A stretch of DNA of 64,000 nt from Mesorhizobium sp. Root552 (lineage in GTDB: Bacteria; Pseudomonadota; Alphaproteobacteria; Rhizobiales; Rhizobiaceae): NCBI RefSeq assembly GCF_001427285.1, contig NZ_LMFV01000045.1, positions 297,128-361,127 on the forward strand. Reading direction: 5' to 3'. Positions 41,890 through 50,903 of the stretch are shown piece by piece. Numbering within the stretch: the stretch's first letter is position 1; every line of letters begins with the position of its first letter. The position numbers were made by a program, and so were the translations under genes. The notes below the pieces were generated by a model that worked only from the letters and a program-made list of their open reading frames with translations, was not told the DNA's origin and made no database searches.

Positions 41890-43263
41890 ATGGCCGAAGT
41901 TGAGTGGCCTGCCGACAAGGTTGAACGCCGGTCGGTGGAGAGCCTGATCCCGTATGCCCGAAACGCGCGAACGCATAGCGAGCAACAGGTTGCGCAGATT
42001 GCCGCCTCAATTCGTGAGTGGGGCTGGACGGTTCCGATCCTGGTGGACGAGGCCGGCGGCATCATTGCCGGGCATGGTCGAGTTCTCGCGGCAAAGAAGC
42101 TGGCGATTACCGAAGTGCCCGTCATGGTGGCTTCGGGCTGGTCCGAAGCTCAGAAGCGGGCATATGTCCTGGCGGATAACAAGCTGGCGCTGAATGCCGG
42201 CTGGAACGAGGAACTGCTCAAGCTGGAGCTTGGCGATCTGGCCAGCATCGGTTTCGACCTGCATCTGACTGGTTTCTCAGAAGACGAACTCGCGCAGATC
42301 ACGCTTGAGGATCGACCCGGCCTTACGGACCCAGATGATGCTCCTGAGGTGCCAGAGCATGCCGTCTCCGCACAAGGTGACGTGTGGTTACTCGGCGTGC
42401 ATCGAGTTGCTTGCGGAGACTCTACAATCTTAGCTGATGTCGAGCGGGCCATGGGGACCGCTAAGGCGGACGCTTGCTGGACCGATCCGCCGTACAACGT
42501 TAACTATGAGTCGAAGCTCGCCGGCAAGATTCAGAACGACAACATGGGTGATGGCGCCTTCCTGTCGTTTCTCACAGATGCGTTTGTGTCAGCGTATGCG
42601 GTGCTCAAGCCGGGCGCTGCTGCCTATGTGGCCCACGCCGACACCGAGGGGTTAAATTTCAGGGCCGCATTCAAGGCGTCTGGCTTCAAGCTCTCAGGGT
42701 GTCTCATCTGGGCTAAGAACGCGCTGGTTCTCGGGCGTTCTGACTACCAGTGGCAGCATGAGCCAATCCTCTACGGATGGAAGCCTGGTGCTGCACATCG
42801 CTGGTATGGCGGCCGTTCCAGAACAACCGTGCAACAGTTTAACGGGCCTCCGTTCACGCTCAATGCTGATGGGACGGTGTCCGTCTCCATCGGGGCCGAT
42901 AGCATCGTGATTAGTGGCCACGATCTGAAAGCTGAGGCCGTGGAATCGACGGTGATCCGGGTCGAGAAGCCGAAGCGGTCAGCCGATCACCCAACGATGA
43001 AGCCGACAGAGCTCATCACTCGCATGCTGAAGAACTCGACCCGAGAGGGCGATGTGGTGCTCGATCTCTTTGGCGGGTCCGGCTCCACCCTCATTGCGTG
43101 CGAGATGACGGGCCGGCAGGCGCGACTTGTCGAGTTGGACCCTCGCTTCAGCGACGTGATCGTAAAGCGCTGGCAGGACTTCACCGGCAAGGAAGCCATT
43201 CTGGAGGGCGACGGGCGCACCTTCAGCGCGATTGCCGCTGATCGCATCAAGGCTGCAGCATGA
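41890..43263 (+). CDS. ParB-domain/DNA methyltransferase fusion
   Basis: 457 aa. Residues about 1-110 are ParB/Srx-like: SLIPYARNARTHSEQQVAQI and GGIIAGHGRVLAAKKLAITE. The methyltransferase follows: catalytic motif IV DPPY in CWTDPPYNVNYES (about 197), and AdoMet motif I DLFGGSGST with HPTMKPTELI before it. The order (IV before I) marks a beta-class N6-adenine or N4-cytosine enzyme. No cognate nuclease is nearby, so it is a solitary phage methylase for self-protection or packaging. It overlaps terS by 4 bp. Confidence 0.9.
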   Translation: MAEVEWPADKVERRSVESLIPYARNARTHSEQQVAQIAASIREWGWTVPILVDEAGGIIAGHGRVLAAKKLAITEVPVMVASGWSEAQKRAYVLADNKLALNAGWNEELLKLELGDLASIGFDLHLTGFSEDELAQITLEDRPGLTDPDDAPEVPEHAVSAQGDVWLLGVHRVACGDSTILADVERAMGTAKADACWTDPPYNVNYESKLAGKIQNDNMGDGAFLSFLTDAFVSAYAVLKPGAAAYVAHADTEGLNFRAAFKASGFKLSGCLIWAKNALVLGRSDYQWQHEPILYGWKPGAAHRWYGGRSRTTVQQFNGPPFTLNADGTVSVSIGADSIVISGHDLKAEAVESTVIRVEKPKRSADHPTMKPTELITRMLKNSTREGDVVLDLFGGSGSTLIACEMTGRQARLVELDPRFSDVIVKRWQDFTGKEAILEGDGRTFSAIAADRIKAAA

Positions 43264-43814
43264 GCGCGGCCACATATCCGGTCGCCACCATCGCCAAGCT
43301 CCTGATGCTCACAGAGCGACGGGTGCAGCAGTTGACCAAGGAAGGCGTGCTGCCTAAAGCTGAACGCGGGCGCTACGAGCTCGCGCCAGTGGTGCAGGGT
43401 TATATCAGATACCTACGCGACCGTTCTGTCGGTGCGGATGCTTCGGACGGCGAAGGCAATCACAAGGCGCGGTTGATCAAGGCGCGGGCCGACATAGCCG
43501 AATATGAGGCGGCCCGCATGGCTGGCGATCAAGCGCCAGTCGAGGAAATCGAAAAGACATGGACAGATATGGTTTCGCGCTTCCGGCAGCGTTCGCTCGC
43601 GGTCGCGCCCAAGGCTGCGCCGCTGGTGGCTGTGGAGACGACCACGGAAGCATGTCACGAGATTATCGAGACGTTTATCCATGAGGCCCTTGCCGAGCTT
43701 GCCTCAACCTCCGTTGAGAGTGATCCCGCAACTAATGCGGGCGACGAAGGCGGGGATGACGACGGCGGCTCCACCGCCGAAGCTGAAGATATCGGAGTGG
43801 GCGGACAGATATAG
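43260..43814 (+). CDS. Terminase small subunit-like protein
   Basis: 184 aa. The N-terminal helix-turn-helix (TIAKLLMLTERRVQQLTKEG, then VLPKAERGRYELAPVVQGYI) matches Nu1-like packaging proteins that bind phage DNA. A helical assembly region follows (ARLIKARADIAEYEAARMAG). The tail is acidic and Gly-rich. It overlaps the methylase gene by 4 bp and the TerL gene by about 59 bp, if the chosen TerL start is right. Confidence 0.82.
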   Translation: MSAATYPVATIAKLLMLTERRVQQLTKEGVLPKAERGRYELAPVVQGYIRYLRDRSVGADASDGEGNHKARLIKARADIAEYEAARMAGDQAPVEEIEKTWTDMVSRFRQRSLAVAPKAAPLVAVETTTEACHEIIETFIHEALAELASTSVESDPATNAGDEGGDDDGGSTAEAEDIGVGGQI

Positions 43815-45585
43815 GCGGCTGTCGTCGGAATCGAGCGCAGAGCCGGGCCAATGGATGACGCGGCGTGCGGAATATCAGCGCGGGATCATGGATGCGGTGT
43901 CCGATCCGGGCGTTGATCGCGTCGTTTTGATGACCAGTGCTCAGATCGGAAAAACTGAACTGCTCAACAACATCGTCGGGTTTCATATCTCGCAGGACCC
44001 ATCGCCCATCCTGGTCATGCAGCCGACTCTCGACATGGCGGAAACATGGAGCAAAGACAGGCTTGCCCCGATGCTGCGGGATACGCCCGCACTATCAGGC
44101 AGAGTGGCCGATCCTCGGTCGCGTGACAGCGGAAACACGCTGCTCCACAAGCGGTTTAATGGAGGTCATGTAACGGTCGTCGGCGCCAATAGTGCGGCTG
44201 GTCTGGCTTCCCGGCCTATTCGAATCGTATTGGCAGACGAGGTGGACAGATATCCGGCAAGCGCCGGAACGGAAGGCGATCCTCTGTCGCTGGCGATCAA
44301 GCGCACAACGACTTTCTGGAATCGCCGTGTCGTCATGTGTTCCACGCCAACGGTAAAGGGCGTGTCGCGCATCGAGGCGGCATTCGAGGAATCGGACCAG
44401 CGGCGATATTTCGTGGCCTGTCCGCACTGCCAACATGAACAGCATCTTGTCTGGGCGCAAGTCCGCTGGCCGGAAGGAAATCCGGCAGATGCGCAGTATC
44501 ACTGCGAGGATTGCGGGGCCGGATGGACCGACGCGGAGAGGCGCGCGGCGGTTCGGTGGGGGAAATGGAGGGCGACTCGCGCAAGCGATGTTGTGGGATT
44601 CCACCTCAATGAAATCTATTCGCCTTGGTCGTCGGTCGCCGACATGGCTGTTGCATTCTTGGCGGCCAAGCGATCGCCTGAAACGCTCAAGACGTGGGTG
44701 AATACCTCACTTGGCGAAACCTGGGAGGAAGATGCCGAGCGAGTGGACGGCCATTCGCTCATGGATCGGGTCGAGACGTGGCAGGAATGCCCGAACGAAG
44801 TTTTGGTCATAACCTGCGGCGTCGACGTGCAAGACGACCGGCTTGAGATAGAAAAGGCAGGCTGGGGATCGGACGAAGAATCGTGGTCGCTGGATCACAA
44901 GATCATTTATGGCGATCCATCCTCGCCGGACATCTGGCGCGAACTGGACGAATATCTGCTTGAGCGGACAAAGAGGGCGGACGGGACGGAATTGCCGGTT
45001 CATGCAGCATGTGTGGATTCAGGCGGTCACCATACGCAGGCTGTCTATCGCTTTGCCAAGGATAGGGTTCGCCGCCGCGTTTATGCGATCAAGGGCATGG
45101 GCGGGCCGGGTAGGCCGGTGTGGCCGAGATACGCTTCCAAGAACAACAAGGGCCGGGTGAACCTGTTCCTGATTGGCGTTGATGCTGCAAAGGATGCTGT
45201 TTACGCCCGATTGAAGATCAGGGATGCCGGTCCCGGCTATTGCCATTTCCCAAGCGGGAGAGAACCGCACTATTTCGAGCAGCTTACGGCCGAGGTGGTG
45301 CAGACCAAGTACGTCAAAGGATTCCCCCAGCGCGTTTATGTCCTGCCGGGTGGAATGCGCAACGAGGCGCTGGACTGCCGCGTCTATGCTTATGCGGCGC
45401 TGCAAAGCCTGAATGTCCGATGGGGCCATTTGCTGGCGGCTCAGGCCAAGGATAGGCCGCCGCCGAAGCCTTTGAACACAGAACAAATCGAAGCCGCGCC
45501 CGCCTCACCAGCGGGCGTATCCAATCCACCTGTCAATCGCCGTAACGGCGGATGGGTGGAACGGCGCTCAGGATGGTTGAGGTAG
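43756..45585 (+). CDS. Terminase large subunit, GpA family
   Basis: About 609 aa. The ATPase domain has a Walker-A-like segment MTSAQIGKTELLNNIVGFH and a Walker-B region IRIVLADEVDRYP. A zinc-binding CPHC...CEDCG pair (about residues 225-255) is typical of lambda GpA-type enzymes. The nuclease domain shows ITCGVDVQDDRLEIE and HAACVDSGGHHTQAVYRFA. The frame is open far upstream; I use ATG 43756, with AAGG before it (43735 is the alternative). It packages DNA into the prohead. Confidence 0.93.
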   Translation: MTTAAPPPKLKISEWADRYRRLSSESSAEPGQWMTRRAEYQRGIMDAVSDPGVDRVVLMTSAQIGKTELLNNIVGFHISQDPSPILVMQPTLDMAETWSKDRLAPMLRDTPALSGRVADPRSRDSGNTLLHKRFNGGHVTVVGANSAAGLASRPIRIVLADEVDRYPASAGTEGDPLSLAIKRTTTFWNRRVVMCSTPTVKGVSRIEAAFEESDQRRYFVACPHCQHEQHLVWAQVRWPEGNPADAQYHCEDCGAGWTDAERRAAVRWGKWRATRASDVVGFHLNEIYSPWSSVADMAVAFLAAKRSPETLKTWVNTSLGETWEEDAERVDGHSLMDRVETWQECPNEVLVITCGVDVQDDRLEIEKAGWGSDEESWSLDHKIIYGDPSSPDIWRELDEYLLERTKRADGTELPVHAACVDSGGHHTQAVYRFAKDRVRRRVYAIKGMGGPGRPVWPRYASKNNKGRVNLFLIGVDAAKDAVYARLKIRDAGPGYCHFPSGREPHYFEQLTAEVVQTKYVKGFPQRVYVLPGGMRNEALDCRVYAYAALQSLNVRWGHLLAAQAKDRPPPKPLNTEQIEAAPASPAGVSNPPVNRRNGGWVERRSGWLR

Positions 45586-45587
45586 TC

Positions 45588-45809
45588 ATGGCTTCACTCG
45601 CAACCTTGTATGCACGGCTTGAATCACTCGACGCAGCGATTGCATCCGGTGTTCTGACCGTGCGGCATGGCGAGACAAGCACCACATTCCATAGCATGTC
45701 CGATCTGCTGAAAGCCCGCGCACATGTGCAGGCGCAGATCGATGCGCTGGAGCCCGGTAGCGTATCGCGCCCACGCCGAACGGTAGCGACATTCGGAAAC
45801 GGGTGCTGA
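45588..45809 (+). CDS. gpW-like head-tail joining protein
   Basis: 73 aa. The pattern LARLESLDAAIASGVLTVRH-like helix, a beta hairpin (GETSTTFHSMSDLLKARAHV) and a Leu-rich end fits lambda gpW, a 68-aa connector protein. It is placed between TerL and portal as in many lambdoid-type modules. GAGG stands before the ATG. The start is 3 bp after terL. Confidence 0.75.
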   Translation: MASLATLYARLESLDAAIASGVLTVRHGETSTTFHSMSDLLKARAHVQAQIDALEPGSVSRPRRTVATFGNGC

Positions 45810-45811
45810 TC

Positions 45812-47263
45812 ATGGGCATGTTGTCCCGTATCGGTGGGTATCTCACGCCGCAACGCCAGATGCGCAAAAATGCGCTGAACGAAGCGCGCATGGCCTATGA
45901 CGCCGCTACTCGAAGCAGGCGTTCGCAGGGATGGCGCGTCGTCTCGACGGATGCAAATGCGGAACTGCTCGGTGCTTCTTCCCGGTTACGAGACGTGGCG
46001 CGCGATATGGTGCGCAATGTCCCGTTAGCGGCAAGGGCAAAGAAGGTCATCGCTCACAACGTTGTCGGGTCGGGTATTATCCCGACGATCAGCGCAGGCG
46101 ATGAGCGGGTGAAAGATCGCCTCGAAGGGCTTCTGAAGGATCACTTCGACACGACGGCCTGCGATGCTTATGGCCGACATGACCTCTATGGGCTGCAAAA
46201 CCTTGCTATGGGAACGATTGTCGAATCCGGAGAGGTGCTTGTCCGGTATCGACCGCGCCGCAAGGAAGATGGCCTTCCACTTGCTTTCCAGCTTCAGGTC
46301 ATGGAGCCGGACTATCTGGATTCGTCGGTCTCCGGGCCGCAGCCGAATGGCAATTTCGCGGTGCAGGGCATCGAGTTCAACGGGTATGGGAAGATCGTCG
46401 CCTATCACCTGTTCCGGGAGCATCCCGGCTCAATGGCAACGTTTTCGCTGCCGGTATCTGATCCAGTCTCAGCCGAGCGCGTCAGCCACATCTTCTACAC
46501 CGACAGGCCGGGGCAAGCGCGCGGCGTGACGTGGTTTGCTCCCGTCATCCTTCGTATGCGGGACAAGGCCGATTTTTCGGACGCGCACCTGATTCGCCAG
46601 AAGGTCGCCGCCTGTTATGCGGTCTTCGTTCGCTCTACCGAAGGCAATGACGGCATCGACTCGACGAAGGCCAACCCCTATCCCGTCGAAAGCCTCGAGC
46701 CGGGGATGATTGAGCGCCTAAACGACGGCGAGGACGTGACATTCGGCAGTCCTCCGCAGGTCGGAGACTACGGAGACTACATCAAGGCGCACGATAGGGA
46801 GATCGCGGCAGCGCTTGGCATTTCCTATGAAGCTTTGACCGGCGACCTGTCCAACGTGAATTTCTCGTCCGGTCGCATGGGCTGGCTTGAAATGCAGCGC
46901 AACATCGACGCTTGGCGCAACTTCATGCTGATCCCGCAGATGCTCAACCCAATCGGGCAAGCGTTTCTAAACATCGCTTCGGCTGCCGGCACAGTGGGGG
47001 ATGCAACGGTTCAATGGACAGCACCACGCCGCGAGATGATCAATCCGTCAGAGGAAGTGAAAGCGTCCCGAGACGCGATCAGGACCGGTCTTTCGTCGCG
47101 CTCCAACGAACAGCGGAAGCTTGGTTTTGATCCTGTGGACCTGGATACGGAAATCGCCGCAGACAATCAGCGCGCGGATGCCCTTTCGCTGATCTTCGAC
47201 AGCGACCCCCGCAAAGTAACGAGCGTCGGCAACCCGGCCACTCAGGGCCAGCCCGCACAATAA
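45812..47263 (+). CDS. Portal protein, lambda family
   Basis: 483 aa. Similar to lambda gpB in layout: SSRLRDVARDMVRNVPLAAR (about 55-75), NVVGSGIIP, ESGEVLVRYRPR, QVMEPDYLD, HLFREHPGS, and IAAALGISYEALTGDLSNVN with NFSSGRMGWLEMQR near residue 350. These are the hallmark segments of this portal family. It forms the dodecameric DNA-entry ring at one capsid vertex. The start follows the gpW stop by 2 bp. Confidence 0.94.
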   Translation: MGMLSRIGGYLTPQRQMRKNALNEARMAYDAATRSRRSQGWRVVSTDANAELLGASSRLRDVARDMVRNVPLAARAKKVIAHNVVGSGIIPTISAGDERVKDRLEGLLKDHFDTTACDAYGRHDLYGLQNLAMGTIVESGEVLVRYRPRRKEDGLPLAFQLQVMEPDYLDSSVSGPQPNGNFAVQGIEFNGYGKIVAYHLFREHPGSMATFSLPVSDPVSAERVSHIFYTDRPGQARGVTWFAPVILRMRDKADFSDAHLIRQKVAACYAVFVRSTEGNDGIDSTKANPYPVESLEPGMIERLNDGEDVTFGSPPQVGDYGDYIKAHDREIAAALGISYEALTGDLSNVNFSSGRMGWLEMQRNIDAWRNFMLIPQMLNPIGQAFLNIASAAGTVGDATVQWTAPRREMINPSEEVKASRDAIRTGLSSRSNEQRKLGFDPVDLDTEIAADNQRADALSLIFDSDPRKVTSVGNPATQGQPAQ

Positions 47264-47282
47264 CTCTACGAAAGGAAACGCT

Positions 47283-49241
47283 ATGGCGCACCGACTTTTG
47301 GTCGGCGGCGAACTCGTGCTTTACGGGGACGTTGGCGACATGTGGGGCGATGGCTCCGGCTTTACCGGCAAGGACGTGATCGACGCTCTGGCCGAGCATG
47401 GTTCCGACAAAATCACGGTTCGGCTCAATTCCGGTGGCGGGTACGTCAGGGATGGCGTGTCGATCTACAACGCTCTGAAAGCCCATGCCGGCGAAGTGAC
47501 GATCTCGGTTGATGCGATTGCAGCTTCATCGGCCTCCGTCATTGCGATGGCGGGCGACAAGATCGTGATGCGCACCGGCGCGCTCATGATGATCCATGAC
47601 CCTTCCGGGATCACGATTGGCAATGCTGAAGCTCATCGCAGCACCGCAGGCGTCCTCGACAAGATGGCCGACGTGATTGCCTCGGTCTACGCCGCGCGCA
47701 CCGGCGAGACAGCCGAAGCGATGCGCGAACTCATGAAAACGGAAACATGGCTCGATGCCGACGAGGCGGTCGAGTTCGGTTTTGCGACCGACAAGGACGA
47801 CACGGCTGCCGAAGCGGTCGCGGCGTTCGATTACGAAATCTACTCCGCACTACCGGAGTCGATCCCGCAGGAAGCGCGCCGCGCTCGCCCTGTTCCTCCC
47901 GTGGCCCTCGCCACTTCACGAAAGGAGCCTCACATGGCTAAGACTGAAACCGTGACGGCCACGGACACCAATGCCGAAACCATCGTCGCGGTCAGCCACG
48001 CCGATGAAATCTTCGCCCGTTGCGAAGGTGCCAAGCTCACGATGGCGGAAACCGCTGTTGTGATGAAGGCCGCTGGCGGTGATCTGACGAAGGCCAAGGA
48101 CGCCATTATCGATGCCCTTGCTGCTCGTGAAACTGACACAACCATTCGCCCGGTCGCCACGGTAACGGCGGATGCGCGTGATCGCTTCAAGGAAGGCGTC
48201 ACCAAGTCGCTCATGACCAAGGCCGGTCTTGAAGGCGGCGAGGTCAACGAGTTTTCCTCGATGACGCTTCGTGAAATCGCCCGCGAAAGTCTTGCCCGCG
48301 CCGACGTGAAGATGGTCTTCAACGATCCGATGGCAATGGTTGGCGCAGCCTTCACCATGCAGCATTCGACCAGCGATTTTGTCGAAGTCCTCGCCAACGT
48401 CGCCAACAAGTCGATGCTGAAAGGCTACCTCGAAAGCGAGGAAACCTTTGAAAAGTGGACGGCCAAGGGCAACCTGTCGGACTTCAAGGCGACCAAGCGC
48501 GTTGACCTGAACCTGTTCCCGTCGCTGGCGGAAGTGCCGGAAGGTGCTGAATACAGCTATGGCACCATCGGTGATCGCGGCGAGACGATCCAGCTTGCCA
48601 CCTACGGCAAGATGTTCTCGATCACCCGTCAGGCCATCATCAACGATGATCTGTCGGTGTTCACCCGCGTTCCGGCTCGCATGGGCCGCGCGGCTCGCCG
48701 CACCATCGGCAATTTGGTCTATGCCCAGATCGTCGCCGACGGCGCGGTCATGTCGGACGGCAAGACGCTGTTCCACAATGACCACGCGAACAAGGGCACC
48801 GGTGCTCTTACGATGACCAATCTTGACACTGCCCGTGCCAAGATGGCGCTGCAGAAGGACCCGGACAGCATTGCCAAGAGCGGCCTGAATATCCGTCCAG
48901 CCTTCCTGCTGGTTCCTGTTGAATTGCAGGGCAAGGCCACAGCCCTCATGGCTGCCGAGTTCGACCCTGCCGGTACGCAGCGTAACCCCAACGTTGTTCG
49001 CGGCATGGTCGAGGTCATCTCCGAAGCCCGCCTATCAACCGACTCGTCGGCGGAATGGTATCTCGCTGCGAATCCGAACCAGTTCGACACTATCGAAGTG
49101 GCGTACTTGAACGGCAATTCTTCGCCGGTCCTTGAGCAGAAGGACGGCTGGAACGTCGATGGCGTCGAGTTCAAGGTCCGCATTGATGCCGGCGTGAAGG
49201 CGCTCGGTTGGCAAGGCTTCTGGTACTCGACCGGCTCCTGA
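47283..49241 (+). CDS. ClpP-like prohead protease / major capsid fusion
   Basis: 652 aa in two parts. Residues 1-200 are a ClpP-fold protease: ITVRLNSGGGYVRDGVSIYN, nucleophile region DAIAASSASVIAMAGD, and LMMIHDPSG with the catalytic His. A Pro/Arg linker follows. Residues 218-652 are the major capsid protein (Mu gpT-like), with a scaffold-like helical N-part (about 218-330) and shell segments such as TYGKMFSITRQAIINDDL. The linker DNA holds AAGGAG and an in-frame ATG (47934), so free capsid protein may also be made. Confidence 0.92.
   Translation: MAHRLLVGGELVLYGDVGDMWGDGSGFTGKDVIDALAEHGSDKITVRLNSGGGYVRDGVSIYNALKAHAGEVTISVDAIAASSASVIAMAGDKIVMRTGALMMIHDPSGITIGNAEAHRSTAGVLDKMADVIASVYAARTGETAEAMRELMKTETWLDADEAVEFGFATDKDDTAAEAVAAFDYEIYSALPESIPQEARRARPVPPVALATSRKEPHMAKTETVTATDTNAETIVAVSHADEIFARCEGAKLTMAETAVVMKAAGGDLTKAKDAIIDALAARETDTTIRPVATVTADARDRFKEGVTKSLMTKAGLEGGEVNEFSSMTLREIARESLARADVKMVFNDPMAMVGAAFTMQHSTSDFVEVLANVANKSMLKGYLESEETFEKWTAKGNLSDFKATKRVDLNLFPSLAEVPEGAEYSYGTIGDRGETIQLATYGKMFSITRQAIINDDLSVFTRVPARMGRAARRTIGNLVYAQIVADGAVMSDGKTLFHNDHANKGTGALTMTNLDTARAKMALQKDPDSIAKSGLNIRPAFLLVPVELQGKATALMAAEFDPAGTQRNPNVVRGMVEVISEARLSTDSSAEWYLAANPNQFDTIEVAYLNGNSSPVLEQKDGWNVDGVEFKVRIDAGVKALGWQGFWYSTGS
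47921..47936 (+). promoter_or_regulatory. Internal ribosome binding site and start within the capsid fusion
   Basis: AAAGGAG, a 6-base spacer and ATG (47934) lie exactly between protease and capsid parts and are in frame. The protein from here begins MAKTETVTATDTNAETIVAV. This site is as strong as those of separate genes in the operon. Confidence 0.7.
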
Positions 49242-49307
49242 TGAACTTCGGGGCGGGTAAATCGCCCGCCCTTCCTCCCTCAATTTCAAATCTGAAAGGA
49301 GCCAGTC

Positions 49308-49658
49308 ATGGCTAAGAACTATGTTCAGCCCGGCGATCATATCGTCGTGGAAAATGCAGACGTGACGGACGCGGTTGCAATCTCGTCTGGCGACGGCGTT
49401 CTCATCGGCTCGCTGTTCGGTGTCGCGCTTGTCGATATTCCGGTTGGTGAGAGTGGCGCGATTGCGACGGAAGGCGTGTGGGAGCTTGCGAAAGTTTCCG
49501 CGCAGGCATGGACGGTCGGCCAGCGCGTTTATTGGGCGGTTGGCTCTGGTGCCACAACCACGGCAGGTTCCAACAAGCTGATCGGCGTGGCGGTGGAAGT
49601 CGCGAACAACCCTTCCGCTACGGGCAAGGTCCGCCTCACCGGCGCATTCACCATCTGA
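49308..49658 (+). CDS. DUF2190 capsid decoration protein
   Basis: 116 aa. Beta-rich, with the family opening NYVQPGDHIVVENADV and GDGVLIGSLFGVALVDI; QRVYWAVGS and IGVAVEVANNPSATGKVRL follow. Such proteins occupy capsid vertices or threefold axes and stabilise the shell. AAAGGAG stands before the ATG. It is a typical neighbour of the major capsid gene. Confidence 0.85.
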   Translation: MAKNYVQPGDHIVVENADVTDAVAISSGDGVLIGSLFGVALVDIPVGESGAIATEGVWELAKVSAQAWTVGQRVYWAVGSGATTTAGSNKLIGVAVEVANNPSATGKVRLTGAFTI

Positions 49659-49659
49659 C

Positions 49660-50247
49660 ATGCGCATGGACTGGTCAGGACAGACCGCCTTCATTCTCGC
49701 GGGCGGGCCGTCCGTTCTGGACCTCGACCTGTCGCCTCTCAAGGGGCGGCGGGTCATCGCCATCAATTCTGCATATGAGACATGGCCACGGGCCGATGTG
49801 TGCTTCTTTGCTGATGCGCGGTGGTACATCGATGTCTATCCGAAACAGCCGAAATTCTTGGGCCAGTTTGCGACGACTTCGACGGGCGGGCCGCGCGACG
49901 TGCTTCGGTTCACCAAGATCGATCCGGCGAACGGGATAGCGACAAAACGCGATCAACTGGCTTTGTCCCGTACTTCGGTTTCAGGTGCCGCGAACCTTGC
50001 CCGCCATTGGGGCGCAAAGGCGATTGTCCTGCTGGGTGTGGACGGAAAGCTCGACGGGGCGAAGCGCCACAATCATAACGCTCACTATCCGTGGCCGCTG
50101 ATGAACGGCTGCTTCGACCAGCATCGAAATGAACTTGCAGGCTTGTCGTCATCGCTTCGTGCCGAAGGTATCAGGCTCATGAACTGCTCGCCGGTCAACG
50201 TCATCCCCGGATGGGATCGGGCAACGTTTGACGAGGCGCTGGCATGA
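49660..50247 (+). CDS. Rossmann-like protein, DUF115/glycosyltransferase-type (cassette gene 1)
   Basis: 195 aa. It opens with a strand-loop-helix AFILAGGPSVLDLDLSPLKG, then RRVIAINSAYETWPRADVCF and FADARWY, as in DUF115/MAF-type glycosyltransferases and related nucleotide-binding domains. Later segments are ARHWGAKAIVLLGVDGKLDG and HYPWPLMNG. It is the first of four coupled genes for sugar/methyl transfer inserted between decoration and neck genes. The role is inferred to be glycan synthesis or virion modification. Confidence 0.6.
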   Translation: MRMDWSGQTAFILAGGPSVLDLDLSPLKGRRVIAINSAYETWPRADVCFFADARWYIDVYPKQPKFLGQFATTSTGGPRDVLRFTKIDPANGIATKRDQLALSRTSVSGAANLARHWGAKAIVLLGVDGKLDGAKRHNHNAHYPWPLMNGCFDQHRNELAGLSSSLRAEGIRLMNCSPVNVIPGWDRATFDEALA

Positions 50248-50903
50248 AATTCGTGTGCTGGCTGTGGCGCGGCAAGGGTTTCTGGAAACAGACTGCCCGC
50301 TACGACGAGGGCCATGTATCCACACTCGCCTCGATGCTGGCACGGCACGGCGGGCATGAACTGATTTGCGTACAGGACGGCAGCTTCGACATTCCCGGCT
50401 CGATCATCATGCCGGATGAGGTCAAGGCGCTGCCGGATTACTTACCTAAGCTTTGGGGCTGGTCGCCTGAGTTCCACGACATGATCGGAGAGCGGTTCGC
50501 GTCTATCGATCTCGATGTTGTCGTGACCGGCGATCTCGAACCACTGCTGAACGTCAATGAGCCGTTCGTCATTTGGGATCGTGCGCGGCTGGAGCCTTAC
50601 AACACTTCGATGTTTTCCATCGAACCCGGCTATCGCAACGATGTCTGGACGACGCTTTCGCCTGAAAAGGTGGCATGGGCTCGGAAACGGGCAGCCTACT
50701 GGACCGGCGATCAATCGTGGGTCGCACATGTGCTTGGACCTGATGAACCGACCTTTGGCGAGACCGAAGGCGTCATCCAGTATCGCCCATCGAAACACAG
50801 GGACGCACCGCCGGAAGGCATGAAAGCCGCGTTCCTCTGCGGTCCCTACGAACCGCGTTCCGAAAGCGCGCATTCCAAATGGATGAGAAAAGCCTATGTC
50901 TGA
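50244..50903 (+). CDS. Glycosyltransferase-like protein, GT-A type (cassette gene 2)
   Basis: 219 aa. MKFVCWLWRGKGFWKQTARY and DEGHVSTLASMLARHGGHEL lead to FASIDLDVVVTGDLEPLLNV, a D-x-D-like site for metal and nucleotide-sugar binding. A later part shows FVIWDRARLEPYNTSMFSIE and WTGDQSWVAHVLGPDEP. This resembles GT-A glycosyltransferases acting on surface glycans. It overlaps the previous gene by 4 bp and the next by 8 bp. Donor and acceptor are unknown. Confidence 0.65.
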   Translation: MKFVCWLWRGKGFWKQTARYDEGHVSTLASMLARHGGHELICVQDGSFDIPGSIIMPDEVKALPDYLPKLWGWSPEFHDMIGERFASIDLDVVVTGDLEPLLNVNEPFVIWDRARLEPYNTSMFSIEPGYRNDVWTTLSPEKVAWARKRAAYWTGDQSWVAHVLGPDEPTFGETEGVIQYRPSKHRDAPPEGMKAAFLCGPYEPRSESAHSKWMRKAYV

